NCBI GenBank assembly: GCA_023443285.1
Contig: JAEZVB010000055.1
Location: forward strand, 1 to 50,218
Direction of reading: 5' to 3'
Source of the DNA: Bacillota bacterium
Lineage (GTDB): Bacteria > Bacillota > Negativicutes > Sporomusales > Sporomusaceae
DNA: 50,218 nucleotides
Notes under the pieces: model-generated
The model's database searches: none
Seen by the model: only the letters and a program-made list of their open reading frames with translations
What the model was told of the DNA's origin: nothing
Shown: piece after piece, positions 43,762-50,218 of the stretch
How positions within the stretch are numbered: position 1 is the stretch's first letter
Layout of the letters: the number at the start of each line of letters is the position of its first letter
Program-made: the position numbers and the translations under genes

Positions 43762-43782
43762 ATACTATATATATTGCAGTAT
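43762..43782. promoter_or_regulatory. Second Rrf2-type operator-like dyad, before the GNAT gene
   Basis: ATACTATA, TATAT, TGCAGTAT: both 8-base arms are identical to those of the dyad at 34621-34640, with a spacer one base longer. It lies between an AT-rich promoter-like stretch and the start codon at 43807. Confidence 0.5.
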
Positions 43783-43806
43783 GTAAAACGGAGGGCGTGG
43801 GCTTAA

Positions 43807-44361
43807 GTGGATTGCGGTTGTGTGCTTCAAGGTAAGAAGGTTTGTTTGAGGACAGTACGTGAATCTGACCTTGAACTGCTCTATAGGTTGATGACCGATG
43901 TATCGCAAAAAGGTGAGTTTTGGTTGATTGATATCCCGGCCGAACCCGCATTTCGGCGTGGATTTGCTGATCGGGGGTTCTGGCATGAGCGTTTTGGCCG
44001 TTTGCTTATTGTCGATCAGCAGGAAGAGGGGCGAATCGTCGGCGAGATTATCTATTTTCCCAATGCGGATTATCGGGCAGGATATGAGATTGGCTACCAG
44101 ATTTTCCGGCGGGATGACCGGGGGAAAGGCTATATGTCCGAGGCTTTGGCGTTATTTTCGGCCTTTTTGTTTGAGTCTAGGCCGATTCCTCGGCTGCAGC
44201 TGACCGTAGTGGCTGGCAATGACTCTAGTCGCAAGGTGGCCGAAAAATGCGGTTATCGCTATGAAGGCACACTGCGTAAAGCGGCTTTTCTCGCAGGTAA
44301 GTATGTTGATCTAGAACTGTTTGGCTTAATTCGGGAGGAATGTTTGCCGCTTCAGCTCTAG
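43807..44361 (+). CDS. GNAT-family N-acetyltransferase (RimJ/RimL type)
   Basis: A 184-residue acetyltransferase with the acetyl-CoA loop in RRDDRGKGYMSEAL and the ENxxS-like region VVAGNDSSRKVAEKCGYRYEGTLR, ending with the usual ELFGLI. Such enzymes acetylate N-termini or small amines; the substrate is unknown. It starts at GTG 43807, 11 nt after GGAGGG, a rather long spacing. It is transcribed alone after the radical SAM gene and has an Rrf2-type dyad upstream, so it may respond to the same signal as cydAB. Confidence 0.85.
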   Translation: MDCGCVLQGKKVCLRTVRESDLELLYRLMTDVSQKGEFWLIDIPAEPAFRRGFADRGFWHERFGRLLIVDQQEEGRIVGEIIYFPNADYRAGYEIGYQIFRRDDRGKGYMSEALALFSAFLFESRPIPRLQLTVVAGNDSSRKVAEKCGYRYEGTLRKAAFLAGKYVDLELFGLIREECLPLQL

Positions 44362-44458
44362 GGCAGATAGTGTGCGCTTAGGCGGAGGCGTGTCGCTTTG
44401 GATGGGAATAATATAGGCACATGAAGTGAAATACTACTTGTAAAAAGGAGTGGTGTTC

Positions 44459-44656
44459 ATGGATGCGACGCGCGCTGAACAAATTATGAAATCGACAGAT
44501 ATAATTGGGGTAAAGTATCGTAATAATTATGTTTGGATTGAAGATGTAGATAAAGGCCGAAATACGGCTCATGTAACCTATTTGGAAGAGCGTAATACCG
44601 TACATGTTGGAATTGATCAGCTTGAGGAAACAGGGCCGATGAAACAGTTGCACTAA
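44459..44656 (+). CDS. sspH: H-type small acid-soluble spore protein
   Basis: A 65-residue protein starting MDATRAEQIMKSTDIIGVKY, with YVWIEDVD and a C-terminal VHVGIDQLEE, closely patterned on SspH of Bacillus. It is made in the forespore; its exact role is minor and poorly known. ATG 44459 is chosen because AAGGAG ends 8 nt before it. It marks the organism as an endospore former. A weak forespore-type promoter could lie at 44405-44436 (GGAATA, then AATACTA), but spacing and bases are imperfect. It is transcribed alone. Confidence 0.85.
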   Translation: MDATRAEQIMKSTDIIGVKYRNNYVWIEDVDKGRNTAHVTYLEERNTVHVGIDQLEETGPMKQLH

Positions 44657-44706
44657 AAACAGGTATCGTTTAATGGGTTATATAGTAACGCGAGATTGCC
44701 GCGCTG

Positions 44707-44949
44707 ATGCCCGCAATGACCGGGGAGCACTACACATCCTTAGTCATTGGGACCTTATGTGCGGTGATCTCGCTTTTATTTGTTGTGATGGCAGGGAAAA
44801 CTTTGTTGGATAGAATGTGGTTTTGCAGGAATAAGTTGCAGAGCAGCAGGATTCTTGCAGTTATTTGTAGTAACCTAACTAAAAGCAAGATTGTCAATTG
44901 TTATGGGGTTTTTGTGGATGGCATAAGGCAGGTGAACACGACTGATTGA
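44707..44949 (+). CDS. Possible 80-residue membrane protein upstream of cydD
   Basis: An open frame with one hydrophobic segment (about residues 11-30, SLVIGTLCAVISLLFVVMAG) and a cysteine-containing basic tail. I do not recognise a family, and there is no good ribosome site before the ATG. In its favour, its TGA at 44947-44949 overlaps the start of cydD, an arrangement typical of translational coupling. If it is not a gene, then 44657-44941 is a 285-bp leader with no other feature that I can support. Confidence 0.3.
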   Translation: MPAMTGEHYTSLVIGTLCAVISLLFVVMAGKTLLDRMWFCRNKLQSSRILAVICSNLTKSKIVNCYGVFVDGIRQVNTTD

Positions 44950-46681
44950 TAAGCAGTTAGTAAATGAGGCCAAAAAACAGCGCTGGTTATTGGCGGTTGT
45001 TGCTGGACTTGGAATATGTGGCGGGGCTTTGGTGGTTGTTCAGGCTTATTACCTCACCCAGGTCATCGACAGGATATTTTTAGGTAAACAAGAGCTAACC
45101 GCTGTTATTCCAGTTTTTGTGCTGCTTGTGGGGATTGCGCTACTACGAGCCCTGCTTATGTATGGTGAAGGAGTACTGGCTTTTAAGCTAGCGGCAGAGA
45201 TAAAAGCTGCACTCCGCCAGCGCCTGCTTCGCCATGTGCTGGGCTTGGGTCCAGTGGCAATGGCGCAGCAGCCAGCCGGCGAATTAGTCAACATTATCAG
45301 CGAGGGCATTGAGAAATTGGATGCTTATTTTTCCAAGTATCTGCCACAACTTTTAAAGGCGGTTGTTATTCCGGTATTTATCCTGGCAGCGGTGGGGCCG
45401 CTTGATGGTACCTCGGCAGTTATTATGTTGGTGACAGCACCCTTAATCCCGATTTTTATGATACTAATTGGCAAGATGGCCGAGAAACGGAATCTGCGGC
45501 AATGGGAAACGCTCACTCGGCTGAGCACCCATTTTTTAGATGTGTTGGCAGGCCTCACGACCCTCAAGCTGTTTGGACGGAGCCGGGAACAACTAGCAAT
45601 TATTAGTCGGATAAGCAACGAGTTTCGCGGTGCTACAATGGAAGTACTTAGAGTAGCCTTTCTATCGGCTTTGGCCTTGGAATTGTTAGCCACTATTAGT
45701 ACAGCTTTGGTAGCGGTAACAGTTGGTCTGCGTCTGTTATACGATGATATTACCTTTACCCAAGCCTTGTTTGTACTGCTGTTAGCTCCTGAATTATATC
45801 AGCCGCTGCGGCTGTTAGGCACTCAGTTTCACGCTGCTATGGACGGGAAATCGGCAGCAGCCGACATTTTCCGGTTGCTGGCACTGCAAGGGCCACGCGC
45901 GGCCAGCGGCTCAGAGCCGTTAGTAAGGCAATCGCAGATTGCGGTAGAGTTTCGGGATGTCTATGCAGATTATGAGCAAGGCATGCGCCCGGCTTTGGCC
46001 GGAATATCTTTTGTGCTAGAGGCCGGTCAACACCTGGCAGTTGTAGGGCAGAGCGGAGCAGGTAAAAGTACGCTGGCGGCCTTGTTGCTACACTTTCTAG
46101 CCCCATCTGCCGGGGCGATTATAGTTAACGGCCTAGCTCTTAAGACACTGCGTGCCAGTGACTGGTTGCAGCACGTGGCCTTTGTGCCGCAACGACCGCA
46201 CTTATTTCAGGGAACGGTGGCTGATAATATTAAGTTGGCGCGGCCAGATGCTGCGTTTGCGGAGGTCGTAGCTGCCGCTAAGGCAGCCGGTGCGCATGAC
46301 TTCATTATGCGGTTGCCTGATGGCTATGACACGCCGCTCGGGCAGGGCAGCCAGGGACTGAGTGGTGGTGAGCGCCAGCGTATGGCTATTGCCAGAGCCT
46401 TTTTACAGAATGCTCCGCTAATTATCCTGGATGAAGTGGCGCGGGGGCTTGATGTTACCTCCCAGGCTGCGCTTGATGCTGCGCTGGCAAGGCTGCTTGT
46501 TGGGCGAACAGCCATTATTATTGCTCATCGCGTAACTACCATACGTCAGGCCGACAAAATTATCGTATTGACTGCCGGACAGGTTGTCGAGGCCGGTACA
46601 CATGAGGCGCTGTTAGCGCAAAAGGGACTGTATGACCGGCTGGTAGCGGCTTCCCAGATCGGGGAGGTGGGTCATGCTTAA
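44942..46681 (+). CDS. cydD: ABC exporter subunit CydD (cysteine/glutathione exporter)
   Basis: A 579-residue half-transporter: six-helix membrane domain (to about residue 310) then ATPase with Walker A GQSGAGKST, signature LSGGERQRMAIARA, and Walker B IILDE. CydDC exports cysteine and glutathione to the periplasm or outer face and is needed for cytochrome bd assembly. The start is unusual. The family N-terminus (IDKQLVNEAKKQRWLLAVV) is encoded from 44945, but no ATG, GTG or TTG precedes it in frame; CTG 44942 lies 6 nt after AGGTGA and is the best start, ATT 44945 the alternative. The frame is closed upstream by TGA at 44933. The TTG at 44990 would remove 16 conserved residues. Confidence 0.9.
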   Translation: MIDKQLVNEAKKQRWLLAVVAGLGICGGALVVVQAYYLTQVIDRIFLGKQELTAVIPVFVLLVGIALLRALLMYGEGVLAFKLAAEIKAALRQRLLRHVLGLGPVAMAQQPAGELVNIISEGIEKLDAYFSKYLPQLLKAVVIPVFILAAVGPLDGTSAVIMLVTAPLIPIFMILIGKMAEKRNLRQWETLTRLSTHFLDVLAGLTTLKLFGRSREQLAIISRISNEFRGATMEVLRVAFLSALALELLATISTALVAVTVGLRLLYDDITFTQALFVLLLAPELYQPLRLLGTQFHAAMDGKSAAADIFRLLALQGPRAASGSEPLVRQSQIAVEFRDVYADYEQGMRPALAGISFVLEAGQHLAVVGQSGAGKSTLAALLLHFLAPSAGAIIVNGLALKTLRASDWLQHVAFVPQRPHLFQGTVADNIKLARPDAAFAEVVAAAKAAGAHDFIMRLPDGYDTPLGQGSQGLSGGERQRMAIARAFLQNAPLIILDEVARGLDVTSQAALDAALARLLVGRTAIIIAHRVTTIRQADKIIVLTAGQVVEAGTHEALLAQKGLYDRLVAASQIGEVGHA

Positions 46682-48401
46682 CGTATTAATGGGCAGAAAG
46701 GTGACGATCCTCCTGGCTGCTGTAGCCTGTGTACTTGGTAGCTTAACTGTTTATGCCAATGTTGGCTTATTGGCGGCTTCGGCTTGGCTAATCTCGGCAG
46801 CTGCCCTGCATCCGCCGGTAGTCGAATTATCGGTGGCTATCGTCGGAGTACGGTTTTTTGGTTTAACCCGAGCCGTCTGCCGTTATGGCGAGCGTTATGT
46901 AAGTCATGAGGTTACCTTCCGGTTACTGGCAGATATCAGAATATGGCTATATAGGCGACTTGAGCAGCTGGCCATGCGTGATTTAACGCGGTTTACCAAG
47001 GGAGATATTTTTAGTCGGCTAGTAGCCGATATCGAGACCTTGCAGTTCTTTTACTTGCGTGCTGTATTTCCTGTGCTTATTGCCGTAGTGGTGGTTATGG
47101 CGCTAGTAATGTTAATGACATGGATAGCTCCTTGGCTGATTTGGCCGGTATTGGGGTTAATTGTCTTGACAGGATGTATTGTGCCTATCGGTATTCATTG
47201 TCTGGGGTACAAGGCAGGGAAAGTGGTAATAGCGGCCAGAGCTAGATTTAATGAACTCTTAGATGACAGTATAGACGGTCTTACCGAATTAGCCGCGTTT
47301 GGGCAAGCCGAAACGCAGGTAGCCAAGGTATCAACAGCCGCTGTTAATTTACGAATCAGTCAGCAAAAAGCCAATGCATTACTGGTGTTGGCTGAAGCCA
47401 TGGGCTCCTTGGGGCTTAGCCTGACTGTGCTTGTCGTAATTATACTGGCAGCGCCGCTAGTTACAGCCGGACGGCTTGACGGTGTATATCTGGCAACTGT
47501 GGCACTGGCAGTGCAAGGTAGCTTTGAGGCTATTTTACCACTGCCTGCGGTAGTCTACTATTTGCAGGAAAGTAAAGCGGCTGTGTTGCGGCTGCGAGAT
47601 ATTGCAGGCAAAGAACCAACTGATCTGGTGCAAAGTGGCGGGCGGGTTACAGAGGGGCCGCTGCTGCTGGTGGCTGATAAGCTGTCGTTTTCATACTCGC
47701 CAAACCAGCACCAGACAATAACAAATATCAGTTTTTGCTTACCGCCAGGCAAAAAGTTGGCGGTGGTGGGCGCAAGCGGAGCCGGCAAAAGTACGCTGGC
47801 CGGACTTATTTTGCGCTTCTGGGAGTGTAGTCAGGGAACGCTACTGCTCAATGGCATTGATATCAGGCAGTATCCGCCGGAGCAAGTGCGCCAGATGATT
47901 AGTGTAGTGAGTCAGGATACCTATCTATTTAATGCCAGCATTCGGGATAATATTCTGCTGGCGAAGCCGGATGCCGCGGCAGCTGAACTTGCGGCTGCTG
48001 TTGAGGGCGCCATGCTGGGTGACTTTATCAGGCAATTGCCGCAGGGATTGGATACCAGGACAGGACAAAATGGGCTTGCCCTGTCAGGTGGGGAACGGCA
48101 GCGTATTGCTCTGGCGCGAGCACTGTTAAAGGCTGCGCCAATATGGCTCTTAGATGAGCCAACAGTCGGGCTTGATGCCGAGGCTGAGCAGGTGGTGATG
48201 AAGCATATTTTTCAGATCACAGAGGGGCTCTCGCTGCTGTTAATAACCCATAGGCTAGTTGGTTTAGAACTCATGGATGAAATTATTGTGCTTGACAATG
48301 GCGAAATCGCAGAACAGGGAACAATGCAACAACTATTGACTGATAAAGGATTATTTTATAAAATGTGGAGGATGCAGCAGGATCTGCTAAGAATTTCTTG
48401 A
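46674..48401 (+). CDS. cydC: ABC exporter subunit CydC
   Basis: A 575-residue second half-transporter. It starts with the membrane domain typical of CydC (GLLAASAWLISAAALHPPV, RFFGLTRAVCRYGERYVSHE) and ends with an ATPase: Walker A GASGAGKST, LSGGERQRIALARALL, and WLLDEPTVGLD. It overlaps cydD by eight bases, so the two proteins are made together as a heterodimer. No terminator is evident before the DUF2225 gene. Confidence 0.95.
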   Translation: MLNVLMGRKVTILLAAVACVLGSLTVYANVGLLAASAWLISAAALHPPVVELSVAIVGVRFFGLTRAVCRYGERYVSHEVTFRLLADIRIWLYRRLEQLAMRDLTRFTKGDIFSRLVADIETLQFFYLRAVFPVLIAVVVVMALVMLMTWIAPWLIWPVLGLIVLTGCIVPIGIHCLGYKAGKVVIAARARFNELLDDSIDGLTELAAFGQAETQVAKVSTAAVNLRISQQKANALLVLAEAMGSLGLSLTVLVVIILAAPLVTAGRLDGVYLATVALAVQGSFEAILPLPAVVYYLQESKAAVLRLRDIAGKEPTDLVQSGGRVTEGPLLLVADKLSFSYSPNQHQTITNISFCLPPGKKLAVVGASGAGKSTLAGLILRFWECSQGTLLLNGIDIRQYPPEQVRQMISVVSQDTYLFNASIRDNILLAKPDAAAAELAAAVEGAMLGDFIRQLPQGLDTRTGQNGLALSGGERQRIALARALLKAAPIWLLDEPTVGLDAEAEQVVMKHIFQITEGLSLLLITHRLVGLELMDEIIVLDNGEIAEQGTMQQLLTDKGLFYKMWRMQQDLLRIS

Positions 48402-48444
48402 GACCTAATAATTATTGTGGTAAGGTATATATGGAGGCGATAGC

Positions 48445-49140
48445 ATGGCAGAGCCAACTTATTCGGTGGAAAAAGAGTGCCCCGTGTGTCATATTAAATT
48501 TAATGTTACCCGTACGCGTGGACGACAGATATTAGTGAAGCAGGACAGTGATTTTTGCTCACACTTTCAAGATATAAATCCCTATTATTATAGTATTTGG
48601 GTGTGTTCTCACTGTGGCTATGCGGCACCTGACAGTGGTTTCGAGAATTTATCAGCAGCTGCCCAAGATAAAATAGCCAAGTTCTTATCCAGCAGAACTG
48701 TAAATGTAAATTATAGTGGTATCCGTACTCGTGAGCAAGCTATTGCCACCTATAAGCTGGCCATCTTCTTCGCTGAACTTATCGCAGCGCCAGAGAGCAA
48801 GCTCGCGGACTTATATCTTAAACTCAGTTGGTTGTACCGCGAGGGGGAAAATGCGCAAGAAGAGAAATCAGCACAGACAATTGCCTGTGACCATTATGAA
48901 CAGGCGTTATTTCGTGAACGCCTGCCAATTGGCAAATTGAGTGAAGCGGCAGTCAGCTATTTGATTGGCGAGCTGGCGCGGAGGACTGGGCAAACAGAAA
49001 AGGCGCTCTTATATTTGGGTAAGGTTGTTGGCAATCCGACGGCTAAGCTTGAACCGCGGGTGTATAGCATGGCGCGGGATGCCTGGCATGAGGCTAGGAA
49101 TGATCGGGATAGACAAAAAGAGGAAGCGAAAGTCGATTAG
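48445..49140 (+). CDS. DUF2225 zinc-binding protein
   Basis: A 231-residue cytoplasmic protein. The N-terminal 75 residues carry two zinc knuckles, CPVC (about residues 12-15) and CSHC (about 54-57), around an SDFCSHFQDINPYYYSIWVC core that defines DUF2225. The C-terminal part is helical, TPR-like (YLGKVVGNPTAKLEPRVYSM), with a charged end. Function is unknown; DUF2225 proteins are widespread in Firmicutes. AGGCGATAGC before the ATG provides a modest ribosome site. It ends overlapping the convergent permease gene by four bases. Confidence 0.88.
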   Translation: MAEPTYSVEKECPVCHIKFNVTRTRGRQILVKQDSDFCSHFQDINPYYYSIWVCSHCGYAAPDSGFENLSAAAQDKIAKFLSSRTVNVNYSGIRTREQAIATYKLAIFFAELIAAPESKLADLYLKLSWLYREGENAQEEKSAQTIACDHYEQALFRERLPIGKLSEAAVSYLIGELARRTGQTEKALLYLGKVVGNPTAKLEPRVYSMARDAWHEARNDRDRQKEEAKVD

Positions 49141-49874
49141 TGACGTAAGCCGGCACTAATACTGATAAGTGCGCTGGCGGCAATGACCGCCAGCGCTAAT
49201 TTTCTGAAGGCAGTAGCATTGAACTTAGCGAAGATTTTTTCGCCCAGCCAGACGCCCAGCAAAATGGCAGGTAAACAGATTAGAGTATTGGCAGTGAGCA
49301 GCTGGAGGTTTACTGTCCCGAAGTAATAGGAGATAACTAACGACGAGGCATTGCTTAAGATAAAGTACCGGGTCAAATTGGCTCGGACTTTTTCTTTGTC
49401 AGTCTGTTGATTCAGATAATACATGACAACAGGTGGCCCGCTGAGACTGGTTGTCGTTGCTAAAAACCCACTAACAACGCCGACTACGCTTTGCGCTAGC
49501 CGTGGCTGGCGAATATTGACACGAAAATTATGTGCCATGGCGATAGTAATGATAATGAGTACAAGGCCAATGGCAAGTTTTAAGGTAGCGTCGCTGATTA
49601 TTTTGAGCACATAGGCTCCAGGCAGTGCACCAACTAAACTAGCTGCAAATAATAGGCTGATGGCAGAAAAGCTGCTTTGGTGCCAGGTGCGAATTAACAG
49701 GGTAAGCTTGGTGATAATGCCAGTAAACAAGACAAACATGATGGCATCTTTGGGACCCATGATTAGCGCAAGGAGTGGAGCAGCCGACAGAGCATAACCA
49801 AAACCGGTGATTGTTTGCAGAAAGCTGGAAAAAAGAATTACTGCGAATATGGCCAACGTAGCTAGGGTGAACAT
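49137..49874 (-). CDS. TSUP/TauE-type permease
   Basis: A 245-residue membrane protein with about eight hydrophobic segments in two related halves, the TauE/SafE (DUF81) pattern. Features are FLQTITGFGYALSAAPLLAL at the start and the second-half counterpart VVGVVSGFLATTTSLSGPPVVMYYL. Such proteins are proposed exporters of sulfite, sulfonates or other small organic anions; the substrate here is unknown. ATG 49874 is chosen because AGGAGG lies 9 nt upstream; a longer in-frame start at 50015 adds a tail without family similarity. It converges with the DUF2225 gene, and no terminator lies between them. Confidence 0.88.
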   Translation of the reverse strand: MFTLATLAIFAVILFSSFLQTITGFGYALSAAPLLALIMGPKDAIMFVLFTGIITKLTLLIRTWHQSSFSAISLLFAASLVGALPGAYVLKIISDATLKLAIGLVLIIITIAMAHNFRVNIRQPRLAQSVVGVVSGFLATTTSLSGPPVVMYYLNQQTDKEKVRANLTRYFILSNASSLVISYYFGTVNLQLLTANTLICLPAILLGVWLGEKIFAKFNATAFRKLALAVIAASALISISAGLRH

Positions 49875-50218
49875 TATGGTAAGCCTCCTGACAATGTTAT
49901 AAAAACAAAAAGAGGAACAGGCAAACAAAAGGGGCTGTCGCAATAGCGATATAAAATCTACAAATAAAATCAATGGAATGTAAGAGGATGGGGGTCTTAC
50001 TTTTGTCATTACCACAAAATCAGATGCAACGCGCGCTGTAGCATCACCATAAACGAAAACAATGTCGTATTATTAAAGTGTGGCATAACGGCGATACTTT
50101 TTGAGCTAAGAACTCGACCACAAAATTGATATGACTTCCTGCTTGAACCACATATTGTCCAGCTCATTCGGGCGAAAGGACGTGTAGTAAAATAATAACT
50201 TACAGGAAGTCGCGCCAT
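49875..50218. other. Terminal region without a confident gene
   Basis: 344 bp upstream of the permease gene. A small hairpin TCGC-aata-GCGA near 49938-49949 is too weak to call. A minus-strand open frame of 69 codons from the very end of the window (50009-50218) has no recognisable domain, composition or ribosome site. It could be the tail of a gene outside the window or chance. I see no terminal repeat or transposase motif. Confidence 0.4.

Noticed and set aside
44405..44436. Forespore sigma-G promoter of sspH
   Set aside because: The -10-like AATACTA lacks the leading C and the spacing is one base too long; mentioned only in the gene entry.
50009..50218. 69-codon minus-strand frame at the end of the window as a transposase remnant
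   Set aside because: A few residues in another frame looked vaguely transposase-like, but there are stops in that frame, no DDE motif and no terminal repeats.

Overview
The window (about 50.2 kb, moderate GC) reads as a chromosomal segment of a spore-forming member of the Firmicutes. The best guess is a Negativicute of the Sporomusaceae type. That placement is inference, resting on an H-type small acid-soluble spore protein (sspH), a glycogen operon containing GlgD, strong AGGAGG-type ribosome binding sites with frequent TTG/GTG starts, sigma-54 promoters and cytochrome bd. No rRNA, tRNA, CRISPR array, intact IS element or prophage was seen.

Layout. 1-2.9 kb: alanine dehydrogenase (ald) behind a near-perfect sigma-54 promoter, convergent with a MocR-type regulator. 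2.9-10.7 kb: an MFS transporter divergent from mocR with a perfect operator dyad between them, cheR, a D-Ala-D-Ala carboxypeptidase divergent from a NodB-type deacetylase, a zinc-ribbon protein, and a hybrid histidine kinase followed by a response regulator. 10.6-12.6 kb: an alkaline phosphatase whose promoter lies in an 84-bp duplicated segment. 12.7-25.9 kb: a collinear glycogen locus, glgC-glgB-glgC-glgD-glgA-glgP, ending in a 1168-residue GH13 + GH77 fusion enzyme. It covers ADP-glucose synthesis, polymerisation, branching, phosphorolysis and debranching/maltodextrin handling.

26-34.4 kb: a signalling block made of a stand-alone receiver, a PAS/GAF histidine kinase, an NtrC-type sigma-54 activator, a chemoreceptor and an HD-GYP phosphodiesterase. 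The receiver and chemoreceptor genes each have a sigma-54 promoter (-24/-12) with an upstream dyad sharing the half-site ACAAAAATTGCATA. The block is therefore probably a self-contained sigma-54 regulon.

34.6-48.4 kb: cytochrome bd genes split in two. An Rrf2 regulator and cydAB lie at one end and cydDC at the other. Between them sits a tightly packed six-gene module: a HEAT/WD40 protein, an Hsp70-like protein lacking the usual phosphate-2 motif, a DUF1257 (Ycf35-like) protein, a Ycf46-like AAA+ ATPase, a small DUF2997 protein and an NrdG-like radical SAM protein. GNAT and sspH genes follow it. The module has no experimentally defined function that I know of and is the best candidate here for an undescribed system. 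The window ends with a DUF2225 zinc protein convergent with a TSUP/TauE-type permease and about 340 bp with no confident gene.
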